Assembly (NCBI RefSeq): GCF_963082655.1
Contig: NC_081552.1
Span: 197,826,781 to 197,890,780 of the forward strand
DNA from: Stomoxys calcitrans
Taxonomy: Eukaryota; Arthropoda; Insecta; Diptera; Muscidae
Reading direction: 5' to 3'
Length of the DNA: 64,000 bases
This document shows, in pieces, positions 43,937-55,834 of this stretch (position 1 is its first letter; each line of letters opens with the position of its first letter). The notes under the pieces are model-generated. The model was not told where the DNA came from. It saw only the letters and a program-made list of their open reading frames with translations, and did not search any database. A program made the position numbers and the translations under genes.

Positions 43937-45713
43937 GTATACCCACCACCGAAAGATGCGGGCATATTCATTTTGTCATTCTGTTTGCAACACATCGAAA
44001 AATCCATTTCCGACCCTATAAAGTATATATATTCTTGATCACTGTAAATATCTAAGACGATCTAGCCATGTCCATCCGTCTGTCTGTTGAAATCACGCTA
44101 CAGTCTTAAAAAATAAAGATATTGAGCTGAAACTTTGCACAGATTCTTTTTCTGTCTATAAACGGATTAAGTTCGAAGATGGGCTATACCGGTCTATATC
44201 CTGATATAGCCCCATATAGACCGATCCGCCGATTTAGGGTCGTAATCCATAAATCCCATAAAAACCATATTTGCTATCTGATTTTGCTGACAGTTAGTTG
44301 TGTTAGGTCAGTCGACATCCTTCTTCAATTTGGCCCAGATCGGTCCAGATTTGGATATAGCTGCCATATAGACCGATCTCTCGACTTAAGGTTTTATACC
44401 CAAAAAAGTCGCATTTATTGTCCAATTTGGCCGAAATTTGGGACAGTGAGTTGCGTTAGGCCCTTTGATATTCTTGTTCAATTTGGCTGAGATAGGTCTA
44501 GATTTGGATGTAGTCTTGGGCCCAAAAGAAGCGCATTTATTATCCGATTTTGCCAAAATTTGGGACAGAGACTTGTGTTAGGCGCTTCGACATTCTTTTT
44601 CAATTTGGCTGAAATCGCTCTGGATTTGGATATAGCTGCCATATAGACCGATCCGCCGATTTAGGGTCTTAGGCCCATGAAAGCCACATTTATTATCCGA
44701 TTTTGCTGAAACTTGGGACAGTGAGTTGTGTTAGGCCCTTCAACATTCTTCTTCAATTTGGCTGAAATCGGTTTAGATTTGGATTTAGCTGCCATATAGA
44801 CCGATCTCTCTTGTCTTGTTCCCATAAAAGGCACATTTATAATCCGACTTCGCTGAAATTTGACGCGGTGACTTATGTTAGGCTTTTCGAAACCCGTGTC
44901 GCATATGGTTCATATCGGTCCAGATTTGAATATATTGGCGCCATATAGACCGATCTCTCGATTTTAGGTTTTGGAACCATAAAAGGTGCATTTCTTATCT
45001 GATTTAGCCGAAATTTGGGAAAGTGAGTTGTGTTAGGCCCTTCGACATTCATCTTCAATTTGGCTGAGATCGGTCCAGAATTGGATATGGCTGCCATATA
45101 GACCGATCTCTCGATTTAAGGTTTTGGGCCCAAAAAAGACCCATTTATTGTCCGATTTCGCCGAAATTTGGAACAGTAAGTTATGTTAGGCCTTTCGAAA
45201 TTTTTCTTCAATTTGGCTGAGATCGGTTGAGATTTGGATATAGCTGCCATATAGACCGATCCGCCGATTTAGGGTCTTAGGCCCATAAAAGACGCATTTA
45301 TAATCCCATTTCTCCGAAATTTAGGACAGTGAATAGCGTTAGGCCCTTCGATAACTTTCTGCAATATGGCTCAGATCGGTCTAGATTTGGATATAGCTGC
45401 CATATAGACCGATCTCTCAATTTAAGGTTTTGGACCCATAAAAGGCGCATTTATTGTATGATTTCCCCGAAATTCGAGACAGTGAGTTGCGTTAGGCTCT
45501 TTGACAACTTTCTGCAATATGGCTCAGATAGGTCCAGATTTGGATATAGCTGCCATATAGACCGACCTCTCAATTTAAGGTATTTGGCCCATAAAAGGGA
45601 CATTTGTAATCCGATTTCGCTGAAATATGATACAGTGACTTATGTTAGGCTTTTGGACATCCGCGTCGTATATGGTTCAGATCGGTCTATATTTGGATAT
45701 AGCTAACTCATCT
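43937..45713 (-). mobile_element. R153-B element, reverse, hairpin end missing
   Basis: TATACCCACCACCGAAAGAT, reversed module, then about ten units (GCCATATAGACCGATCTCTC, GACAGTGAGTTGTGTTAGGC, ATCGGTCCAGATTTGGATAT). It stops mid-unit at about 45713. Confidence 0.88.
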
Positions 45714-46744
45714 ATGGTGGGCTACCCATTCAACCTGACCTCATTCATCCCAACCTAATTGAAACGACTCAACCCCTTTTCATTTAACTGAAGCCCTAAC
45801 TAAAATGTTATTGCCTACAACCTATTTGCAAAGCAACCTTTGCAGCATTTGGTCCGTTTGACCTTATTTAAGTATTATCAACTCCAAAAAAACTGTTAAC
45901 CCAGCATAAATCAAAATCCAAAAAAATGCTTAAAAAAACCAAACGAATTTACACTTAAAAATAAACCAGCAAAACACCTACTAAACTAAATGGAAAGTAA
46001 GTGTTCAACTTGTCCCCAGTTATATAGCATTCAATTGCATTGCATTATGACTCCATGCTTTGCAACAGCATAATACCAAAATATTTTTCTAAAAGTTTTC
46101 TATATATACTTTTCTATTGTATTATATCTTCTTCTATTTTAGTCTATCAACAACAAAAAGGACTTTTCATGGCATTTGCTATCAGAAATGAGATTTTTCA
46201 CACTTTGCTCATTGCCAACGCAACAGTCAAATACGTGTCTGCTTTGAACTCACAAAGAAACGAAGGAGACTTTGTACTTATCTAAGCATTTTTGTTCAAA
46301 ACGAAATATACATAAATCCCCACTTTTATTTAAATAATTGGGGCATCTGGGGCATTTGATGAGAAAAATGTAAAATCAGCAAAATTTTGAAATATTTGCT
46401 GGCGGAGAAAATAATGACCATCTACAGAAATGGCAAGAATGTGGAAAATGGACACAAAGAAAATAATCATGCTTTAAAACAAAATTGCTAAATTAAAAAT
46501 TTTATTGAAGCGGCAATACGAATGAAAGACAACTGACTAACAAATGGCACTTCAATTAGAAACAAATAAAAGCGCTTTAAGTTGTGAGCGACCGAATGAT
46601 ATGTACTCTTCGCAAAGGATGCCATTTACCAAGTACTTTAGATGATTTTGATTTAAAAGCAGCAGCGGATTACAAATGGATTCTTCAGGTGCGTACAACT
46701 TCATAGTATTTCATATTTATTAAGGACAGGACTTAGTTAGATGT
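45714..46744. other. No recognised gene or repeat
   Basis: About 1 kb of AT-rich unassigned DNA. An 81-residue frame at 46040-46285 has no motif I recognise. Confidence 0.5.
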
Positions 46745-47632
46745 AACAAGAAAAGTGTGCTAAGTTGGGTCGGGCCGATTCTTTTATGCCCTCCACCATG
46801 GACCGCTTTTGTCGAGTTATTTTCCCGGTACCTCTTTTTGGGCAAACATATTTGAAAGGAAAGAATTGCTATGACATTGGAGCTATAATATCAATAATAG
46901 GGAGATCGGTTTATATGGGAGTTGTATCAGGCTATAGACCGATTCTGACCATAATTGACACGTATGTCGAAGTTCATGAGAGAAGTCGTTGTACAAAATT
47001 TCAGCCAAATCGAATAAGAATTGCACTCTCTAGTGGCTCAAGAAGTCAAGTTTCAAGATCGGTTTATATGGCAGCTATATCAGGATATGGACCGATTTAA
47101 ACCATAATTTGCACAAATGTTGGAAGTCATAACAAAATACCTCGTGCAAAATTTCAGCCAAATCGGATAAGAATTGCGCCCTATAGAGGCTGAAGAAGTC
47201 AAGACCCCAGATCGGTTTATATGACAGCTATATCAGGTTATGGACCGATTTGAACCATACTTAACTCATCAGTTAAAAGTCATAACAAAACACCTCATGC
47301 AAAATTTCAGCCAAATCGGATAAGAATTGCGCTCTTTAGTGGCTCAAAAAGTCAAGACCCCACATCGGTTTATATGACAGCTATATCAGGTAATGGACCG
47401 ATTTCAACCATACTATGCACAAATGTTGGAAGTCATAACAAAACACCTCATGCAAAATTTCAGCCAAATCGGATAAGAATTGCGCCCTATAGAGGCTGAA
47501 GAAGTCAAGACCCCAGATCGGTTTATATGACAGCTATATCAGGTAATGGACCCATTTCAACCATACTTTGCACAAATGTTGGAAGTCATAACAAAACACC
47601 TCATGCAAAATTTCAGCCAAATTGGATACTTC
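46745..47632 (+). mobile_element. R153-A element, right end replaced
   Basis: AACAAGAAAAGTGTGC, decayed hairpin (TTGGGTCGGGCCGA), CCCTCCACCATGGACCGC and five to six units, including two nearly identical neighbours (47180-47310 and 47480-47630). It is cut at about 47632 by R127/SINE sequence. Confidence 0.85.
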
Positions 47633-48470
47633 GCCCTGAATGCGGATATCGAATTCATGCTAATGTAGCCTATGACGCTGGACACGTTCGATTCCTGGCG
47701 AGAACATCAGACAAAGCGGTGTTTATCCCCTCTCAATGTTGGCGACATTTGCCAGGTGCAATGCCATGCATGGTCATTTAAAAAAGTGTTCCCCAAAGAG
47801 GTAAAAAAAGGTCCCTTATCATTGCCCCTTCTAGGTTCCTGGTCGTAATGTTCTTCCTTAGGGTAATGTTCTCATTAGGGGAGGGATGGCACCTCAGATA
47901 TTTGTACTCAAATATGGAAATCAAATTCATGCAGCACTTCCAAATCCCTTTAATTTGAGCTTCATATTGCCAGGGCCGGTAAATATGAACCGTTTGGTAG
48001 GTGCTTTACGACTGGGGCGGCCACCGGCACTTTGCACTGAACATAGATATTAAATTCGTTCTTTACTCCCAAAGGAAATAAAGTTCTCTCTAATATCTTT
48101 TTAGTGTGGGGACACTTCACCCTGAATGCGGATTCGTGCCATTGTAGCTTATGACGTTGGACGCGTTCCATTCCTGGCGAGTACATCGGACAAATCGGTT
48201 TGGGGTTCGACATGAATTTGTATGCCAGATTCGTTATCTACTCTCGCATACTTTTCATTTGATACCCATATTGTCCCGATCGGTCCACTTTTGATTTTGG
48301 GTGATGTTTTTGGGGTATCGGCGGAGGGTCCGCCCCTTTCCGTTATCAATAAATTATAAAGCATATTCCTTCTTCCTGACCCTATTCTACTCCCGTATAC
48401 CATTCATTAGAGTCCCATATTGTCATAATCGTCAATAATATTTTAAGGGGTTTTGGGGCTGCATCCTCAA
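47633..48470 (+). repeat. R127 fragments with two SINE-variant heads
   Basis: TACTTCGCCCTGAATGCGG and CATGCTAATGTAGCCTATGA (box-A-less head) are followed by an abbreviated SINE body (to about 47850) and R127 units. A second leader plus head lies at 48095-48190 (GTGTGGGGACACTTCACCC, GTGCCATTGTAGCTTATGAC) without a body, then R127 again. Confidence 0.75.
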
Positions 48471-48690
48471 GAGACTCAAGAAGTCAAGGCCCAATATCGG
48501 TTTATATGGCAGCTATATCAAAACATGGACCGGTTTGGCCGCATTTATAATCCCAACCGACCTACACTTATAACAAGTATTTGTGCAAAATTTCAAGCGG
48601 CTAGCTGTACTCCTTCGAAGATTAGCGTGCTTTCGACAGACAGACGGACGGACTTGGCTAGATCGACTTAAAGTCAATCCGTCTGAAACA
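48471..48690 (+). repeat. R153-A right part
   Basis: One unit (ATCGGTTTATATGGCAGC) plus the right module (GCGTGCTTTCGACAGACAGA, GGCTAGATCGACTTAAAG). The terminal repeat is lost at the RTE boundary. Confidence 0.75.
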
Positions 48691-49177
48691 CCTCGAAATA
48701 TTCGTTTATGAGCACCGCACAGACTGGAACTCTGAGCTACGACTTGTGTGGTGTACCTCGTCATCATGGGACGCATAGCTGAAAGCTACAGGGCGCGTGC
48801 CCAAGTTGCGTATGGTGGAAAGTTCCGTTTTTATGCGGAGCATCTGTAAATGCGGCTGCGGGCGATTTTCGAGAGGAGAATCTCAGTGAGGAGTCAGATG
48901 GCACTGGCTCTTAATTAAATACCGAGTGCCAATGATACACGAGAAGACAAGGAGAGCTATTGGCGCCTTCAAATAACCAATGGCCAATACCAGCATCTGT
49001 TCGCTGGTTAGGTGCGGCTGAAGGCGAGCGTCGGATCCTAGAGCAAGCGGCTGGCAACAACGAGGGATTCATGTGCGGTCCCACAAAGCCCATGAGGTTC
49101 GGGCGTTGAGGCAGTAACCCGCCCCAGAAAGCTATGAGAATCATTATGAGAAACTAAGAAATAATAATATACACGGA

Positions 49178-49930
49178 CCCCCATAACATGGACGACCCAA
49201 GCAAACATAAAAAGTACCATGATTTGCGGATCTGCACCTGGAATGTCTGCACTCTCTATAGAGAGGGTGCAGTATACGCGCTGGTGGATGTATAAAAGCA
49301 GTGCAAGGCAGATATTACCGCCTTACAGGAAGTGCGGTGGTCTGGGAATGGCGTCACAACAAAACCAAACGCTGACGAACCAAACCAAAGCTGCCATAAC
49401 ACGAGATATGAATTTGGCTAAGGATTTGTGGATAGTCGGAGACTGAAACACCTTGTCTCAAGCTTTACTTCGGTGGATAAGAGCCTAGCCACAATCCGCA
49501 TAAAAGCCAAATTGCCATGCCCCGACGGAAGACAAGGACAAGCAGATCTAGGATATATTCTACCAGCGCCTAGAGAGAAAATATGTAGCGGTCATATTTT
49601 CTCTCTAGGCCGCTCATGTTATAAAAATCGTTCTGGGAGATTTGAATGCAAAGATGGGGAAGGAAGTTATCTTTGGTCCAACAGTCAGAAAGTTTAGCCT
49701 CCACGAGATAACGTCTAATAATGGGTTAAGGCTGATAGATTTCGCAGCGTCAAAAAACACAAGTAGTATGTAGCACCAGATTTCAACATGGCTTTGTGAA
49801 TAAGCCACATGGCACTCACCCGATAAAAAAAACACGAGATGTACGATCGATCCGTGGAGCGAATATAGATTCGAATCATTACCTTGTTGCAGCAAAGGTT
49901 CACACCTGTTTGAATATGGCTAAGAAAGTA
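49178..49930 (+). pseudogene. RTE endonuclease domain, badly broken
   Basis: Motifs are scattered over frames: ICTWNVCTL-type text near 49225, VRWSGNGV near 49330, a shortened FTSVDKSLATIRIKA (49470s), IVLGDLNAKMGKEV near 49625 and RSIRGANIDSNHYLVAAK near 49850, where the terminal Asp-His pair has become Asn-His. A snapback inversion at 49569-49609 interrupts it. Confidence 0.8.
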
Positions 49931-50333
49931 CAATCCGACACTGCACGGAAGCTCGACATTGAAAACGCATAAACACAACAAATGGCAGCGGCAAACTCCA
50001 CTCGACTGAAGCAACTGCTTGATGAAAGCACTCCTTGTTCCGATGATATAATGACGCAGTGGCAAACCATTGCCCAGTCTATGGAAAATGCCGCGAAATC
50101 CGTACTTGGGTACCGGAAGCCTCCTCCAAGAAACCCATGATACGACCAAGAGTGTCGATATGCTCCTGAAGCAGCGGCATATAGGGCAACCCTGCAATCG
50201 GTAGAAGAGAGGAACGTCTATTCCGCAGAAAGCAAAAGGAAATGGAAAGACGTGAATGTGAGCGAATTGAGATGTACAGGAGTCAGAATGAAGTTCGGAT
50301 ATTCTACCAAGAATTAAACATCAAACCGATGGT

Positions 50334-51790
50334 TTGATGTTTGATGCCTCCTGCAGAGACAAAGAAGGAAATCTGGTAACTGACACAGATAGCATGCTGA
50401 GAATATGGAAAGAACATTTTACCCAACTGCTAGTGTCCGAAGTTGGCGGCGAAGAGGATACCGCAGAACCAATCCTTGATGATGGTATAGAATGTTTACC
50501 TCCTAGTCAGAATGAGGTCCTAGTAGCAGTGACCCGACTGAAGAACAACATGGCAGCAGGAGCCCACGGGTTACCCGCTGATCTATTTAAGACCGGAGGC
50601 ATATATGGTATGGATGATGGTATAGAATGTTTACCTCCTAGTCAGAATGAGGTCCTAGTAGCAGTGACCCGACTGAAGAACAACAAGGCAGCAGGAGCTA
50701 ATGGGCTACCCGCTGATCTATTTGAGACCGGAGGCGATATGCTGATAAGGCGTATGCATCAGCTTGTCTGCGCAATATGGCTAGAAGAGCGCATACCTGA
50801 CGATTGGAAACTCATCATACTAAGTCCTGTACACAAAAAAGAAGACAAGACGGAATGTGCCAACTACAGAGGTATAAGTCTCCTCCCCATCGCAAGCAAG
50901 ATACTCTCGAGCATACTGTGTGAAAGATTAAAATTTAGTCAATGAGATATTTGGGCCCTATCAATGGAGCTTTAGACGTGGTAAGTTCACCCTAGACCAG
51001 ATATTCACACTGCGCCAAATCCTGGAAAAGACCCGAGAAGGACAAATCAAAACCTACCATCTCTTTGTTGACTACAAAGCCGCCTTCGATACTGCTTTAC
51101 GTTCAAAGGTATTTCAAGCCATGTCTGAGTTTGTTTGTGTGAAGAAAGCACTCCTTGTTTCGATGATATAATGGCGCAGTGGCAAACCATTTCCCACTCC
51201 ATGGAAAACGCAGCGAAATCCGGACATGGATACCGAAATCCTCCCCCAAACAACCCATGGTACAACAAAGAGTGTCGAGATGTTACTGAAGCCAAGAATG
51301 AGTCACACAGAGCAACCCTGCAATCAGGATGACACTCGCTGATATACGTTCCTCATTAGGAATAGGAAAGAATCTCTACGTACGATTTAATACTCAACGA
51401 GGTTTTAGACAAGTAGACAGCCTACCGTGTGATCTCTTTAATATTTAATATCCTCCTGAAGAAGATTATACAAGATGCAGATGTGAATAGATATGGCACA
51501 CTTATCACAAGAGAACACATGCTACTAGTCTATGCCGACGACATCGACAACATAGGTCGGTCATCGTAACTGCTGCCTTTGAGAGAATCGATAGAGAGTC
51601 AGTGAAAATGGGTCTGGCAGTAAATGCAGATAAGACGAAATGGATGGTTTTAACTCCCAATAAGCCTTGCACAACCGAGCAGTTAAAGAAAATGGAGGAA
51701 GTTGGGAACCACAACTTTGAGACAGTCAGCAACTTTATCTACCTCGGCACCGCCGTAACCGAAACGAATGACCCAGTTTTGAGATAAGGC
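50334..51790 (+). pseudogene. RTE reverse transcriptase core, rearranged
   Basis: The first frame (50334-50942) is open for 203 codons: WKEHFTQLLVSEVGGEED, then two consecutive copies of DGIECLPPSQNEVLVAVTRL (135-bp duplication). WKLIILSPVHKKEDKTE and CANYRGISLLPIASKILSS follow. After a stop, motif A FVDYKAAFD lies near 51068. A 190-bp linker copy replaces the stretch after MSEF (51134-51327). Motif C reads VYADDIDN near 51530, and GLAVNADKTKWMV lies near 51610. Confidence 0.88.
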
Positions 51791-51900
51791 AAAGATTAAT
51801 ACTGGTAAACAGGTGCTACTTTGGACTAAGTAAGCAGTTTAGGAACAAGATCACCTCTCGACAGACGAAGATTACACTGCATAAGACACTGATACTACCC

Positions 51901-52389
51901 TTGTTGTTGTATGGTTCTGCAGCATGGGTACTTGTGAAAGCAGATGAGGCAGTGCTTGGAGTATTTGAGAGAAAGATACTTCGTAAAATATATGGACCAG
52001 TTTGCGTTAATGGAGAATATAGGTTACGTATGAACCACGAGCTGTATGAGCTGTTTGACGACGATAGCATAGTTACACGTATCAAAATACAACGGTTTGG
52101 TTGGCTAGGTCATGTTGTCACAATGGACGAAGAAACTCCAGCAAAGAAGACTTTTGAAGGCAAACACGGTGGTACACGCAAACCGGGAAGACCAAAAGCC
52201 CGACGGAAAGATCATGTGGTAGGAGACACCTCGAAACTTGGTGTCAGAGATTTTAGAAAGAGCGCAGAAGGTCGAGTCGCTGGGAAGGCTATTCTACGTT
52301 CGGCTAGTGGAGCAAATGCTCTGTCATGCCATATCACAAATGCCGCTAACATTAGGAGGGGAGGACCACCGCTGAAAAGTTTTCTATGA
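51901..52389 (+). pseudogene. RTE C-terminal region reading into a SINE
   Basis: Open for 162 codons: LLYGSAAWVLVKADEAVLGV, FERKILRKIYGPVCVNGEYR, IQRFGWLGHVVTMDEETPAK, GGTRKPGRPKARRKDHVVGD, RDFRKSAEGRVAGKAILRSA. The last 18 or so residues (ITNAANIRRGGPPLKSF) come from the adjacent reverse SINE. This is the best-preserved RTE C terminus in the window. The GTRKPGRPKARRKD stretch is basic and may bind nucleic acid (inference). Confidence 0.85.
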
Positions 52390-52475
52390 TGTTTTCGCCA
52401 GTATTGGAACCCAGGCGTTCAGCGTTACAGGCGCACATGCGGACATGTTAACCTCTTCGCTACGGTCCCTTGCAG
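52322..52475 (-). mobile_element. SINE head and part of body
   Basis: Reverse: CACAAATGCCGCTAACATTA, CCACCGCTGAAAAG, box B side AGTATTGGAACCCAGGCG and TCTTCGCTACGGTCC. It has a small GCGCACAT insertion in the head. The outer 3' half of the SINE is missing. Confidence 0.85.
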
Positions 52476-52830
52476 ACTTCTCTTGAGCCTCTAGAGGCCA
52501 TAGTTCTTATTCGATTTGGCTAATTTTGCACAGTGGCTGTTACCTATGACCTCTTACGTACGTGACATATACGGTCTAGGTAGATCCAAAACCTGATATA
52601 CCTCCTATATAAACAGATCTCGCCATTTTTCTTCTTAAGCCTCCACAGGACGTTATTCTTCATGGGAATTTTGCACCATAGTACCTACTATGGTCCCCAA
52701 CACCCAAGCCAAGCATGGCACGAATCGGTTCGTAATCCCTTATAGCTCCAATCCGGTCAAAGAGCTTGACAAATCCGATCCATGGCAGAGGGTATGCAAG
52801 ATTGGCCCGGCCTAACATAGAATGTTTCAG
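52476..52830 (-). repeat. R153-A fragment with decayed hairpin end
   Basis: CTTGAGCCTCTAGAGGCC, two decayed units, CCATGGCAGAGGGTATGC, then hairpin remnant TTGGCCCGGCCTAA. Confidence 0.75.
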
Positions 52831-52915
52831 CCGATTACTGGCTTAGGGGTATGTCCATGGCAGCATGGAACGGATTAACATCCGCAACTCTTTTTAACCT
52901 AACCTAATCCTCAAT
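52831..52915 (+). repeat. RNase-H LINE 3' tail, solo
   Basis: TTAGGGGTATGTCCATGGCA, GGCAGCATGGAACGGATTAA and AACCTAACCTAATCC match the 3' end of the LINE at 56935-57010. Confidence 0.7.
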
Positions 52916-54147
52916 CAAGTTTCACTTAAGCGAGATTTTTCACTTAATTGTATGGCAGTTATGCAGTTTCGACTGTATTTTCTTTGTCGTAAAAATGTCC
53001 CACAGGCTTTTTTTTTATTTTTGCGTGTAGCCTATAGTTATACATTTTATTTAATTTACATACCATACTGAGATATCCTGTAGGAATAATTGAAAGCCAA
53101 TATATGTGGGAAGTTTGAAAAGGGCGGAGTTGGCTGCGTAGAAAAGTGGGTGGTGGCGAAACGTCCCTTGCGTTAACAAAGTTCAATTAACATACATTCC
53201 AGTTAACGTTTACTTGTTCTGAGGTTTACTTCGTCTTCTTCCTCTTCTTCGTCGTCTTAGCCGAACGAACAACCACAAGCAAACAAAGCCATAAAACAGC
53301 CTGTATCACAATGTGTTACAGAGGCAGGATTTAATGATTGCACATAACATACACATGTACAACCCTTGTACGAGCAAATGGGTGCGTATATATCATCATT
53401 TGCGGCCATGGAACAAATGTGATTTCATATAGCCTTGGGCAGACAATTTAACATAAATCCGGGTATGTTCCCACAGACAACACATATTTGTTGCGGTTTC
53501 ATTTGGAGGCAGACACGAGTAGTAGTAGGTGTACCAGTGTACCATGCTGCCACATTGCAAGGCAAATTTTGGATTTAAATTTGGGGGGGGGGAAGGATAC
53601 CAGAAAGGAACCTTAGATTTTTCAAACAAGAAAGTTAAGATGTGGACCACTGAGGTAAATGTAACAGATTTTTTGCCTCCTACCACCAGACAGGTGCCTT
53701 ACAGTTGACATGTTTGTACGCATGGCACATGTGCTGGCTGCTAACCATGTAGACGCTGAAAACACTTTGAGCGAAATGTTTTCCCATATGTGGGATTACT
53801 TTGAGGGAACCCAGTTGAAGGCATTGAAGGTAGCTTTGGAACAAGTAACAATATGTTATAATTTGTTTCCCTCGCCTCAAGTGTATTAAGTTTGAATTTC
53901 TTTTTTAAACAAAGTTTTTGGACAAAGTTTAAATAAATTTAAAAGCGAGCTTTAAAACTGCTGGCAAAAAACGCACGCGTCTGTGTGTTTGTTTACCCAT
54001 GCTTTTGCCAAATCAACCACGTACACCTTCGTACGAACTTTGTACTACGTAAGCAGACGACAAGAAAAATAGTACTTTTTTCTGAAGCAAAATGTAACCG
54101 AATACATGCATTGTACAACTTGCCCTCACTGAAATCTGAATTAGGCT
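52916..54147. other. No recognised gene or repeat
   Basis: About 1.2 kb of unassigned DNA with a short CTT/GTC-rich patch (53228-53260) and a G run (53583-53592). Frames up to 96 residues lack recognisable motifs. Confidence 0.5.
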
Positions 54148-54245
54148 TTTTTTATACCCACCCCTGAAGGATGGGGCTATATTCATTTTGTCATTCCGTT
54201 TGCAAAACATCGAAATATCCATTTCCTAACCCTTTAAAGAATATA

Positions 54246-54483
54246 TTGGGTTGCCCAAAAAGTAATTGCGGATTTTTCATATAGTCGGCGTTGATACATT
54301 TTTTCACAGCTTCCGACTCTGTTATTGCATTCTTTCTTCTGTCAGTTATCAGCTGTTACTTTTAGCTTGCTTTAGAAAAAAAGTGTAAAAAAAAGTATAT
54401 TTGATTAAAGTTCATTCTAAGTTTTATTAAAAATGCATTTACTTTCTTTTAAAAAATCCGCAATTACTTTTTGGGCAACACAA
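54246..54483. mobile_element. Mariner-type MITE 3, nested
   Basis: 238 bp, ends TTGGGTTGCCC and GGGCAACACAA, TA at 54244-54245 and 54484-54485. The host is an R153-B right module whose normal text (AAGAATATA|TATTCTTGAT) resumes on both sides. Confidence 0.96.
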
Positions 54484-55834
54484 TATATTCTTGATGGTCG
54501 TAAAAATCGAAGACGATCCAGCCATGTCCGTCCGTCTGTCTGTGGAAATCACGCTACAGTCTTCAAAAATAGAGATATTGAGCTGAAACTTTGCACAGAA
54601 CCTTTTTTTTGTCCATAAGCAGGTAAAGTTCGAAGATGGGCTATATCAGACTATGTCTTGAAATAAACTCCATATAGACCGATCCGCCGATTTAGTGTCT
54701 TAGACCCATAATAGCCACATTTGTTATCCATGATTTTGCTGAAATTTGGGACAGTTAGATTTGTTAGGCCAGCCGACATCCTTCTTTAATTTGACCCAGA
54801 TCGATCCAGATTTGGATATAGCTGGCATATAGACCAATCTCTCGATTAAAGGTTTTGGGCCCATAAATGGCCGAAATTTGGAAAAGTGTTGTAAATTAGA
54901 CCCCTCGACATCTTTGTGCAATATGGCTCAGATGGGTCCAGATTTGGATATAGCTGCCATATAGACCGATCTCTCGATTTAAGCTCTTGGGCCCATAGAA
55001 GGCTTATGTATTGTCCGATTTCGCTGAAATTTGGGACAGTGAGTTGTGTAAGGCCTTTCAACATTCTACTTTAATGTGGCCCAGATCGTTCCAGATTTGG
55101 ATATAGCTGTCATATAGACCAATCTATCGATTTAAGGTTTTGGGTCCATAAAAGGCTCATTTATTGCCCGATGTCGCCGAAATTTGGAACAGTGATGTAA
55201 ATTAGACCCCTCGACATCTTTGTGCCATATGGCTCAGATGGTTCCTGATTTGGATATAGCTACCATATAGACCGATCTCTCCATTTAAGGTCTTGGGCCC
55301 ATAGAAGGCTTATGTATTGTCCGATTTCGCTGAAATTTGGGACAGTGAGTTGTTTAAGGTCTTTCAACATTCTACTTCAATATGGCCCAAATCGTTCCAG
55401 ATTTGGATATAGCTGTCATATAGACCAATCTCTCGATTTAAGGTTTTGGGTCCATAAAAGGCTCATTTATTGCCCAAAGTCGCCGAAATTTGGAACAGTG
55501 ATGTAAATTAGACCCCTCGACATCTTTGTGCCATATGGCTCAGATGGTTCCTGATTTGGATATAGCTACCATATAGACCGATCTCTCCATTTAAGGTCTT
55601 GGGCCCATAGAAGGCTTATGTATTGTCCGATTTCGCTGAAATTTGGGACAGTGAGTTGTTTAAGGCCTTTCAACATTCTACTTCAATGTGGCCCAAATCG
55701 TTCCAGATTTGGATATAGCTGTCATATAGACCAATCTCTCGATTTAAGGTTTTGGGTCCATAAAAAGCTCATTTATTGCCCGATGTCGCCGAAATTTGCG
55801 ACAGTGAGTTGTGTTAGGCTATTCTACATATCCG

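Larger units (their letters stand above)
48691..52321 (+). mobile_element. RTE-clade LINE, longest copy, rearranged
   Basis: 5' UTR (48714-49140, with GGCGCCTTCAAATAACCAAT and GTAACCCGCCCC), endonuclease, linker, RT and C-terminal region in order. Three internal rearrangements (a snapback, a 135-bp duplication and a misplaced linker copy) and many stops make it dead. It ends at ...GCTCTGTCATGCC, where a reverse SINE follows. Confidence 0.9.

Noticed and set aside
46040..46285. 81-residue frame in unassigned DNA
   Set aside because: Composition is hydrophobic at the start but AT-driven. No splice, homology or neighbour evidence.
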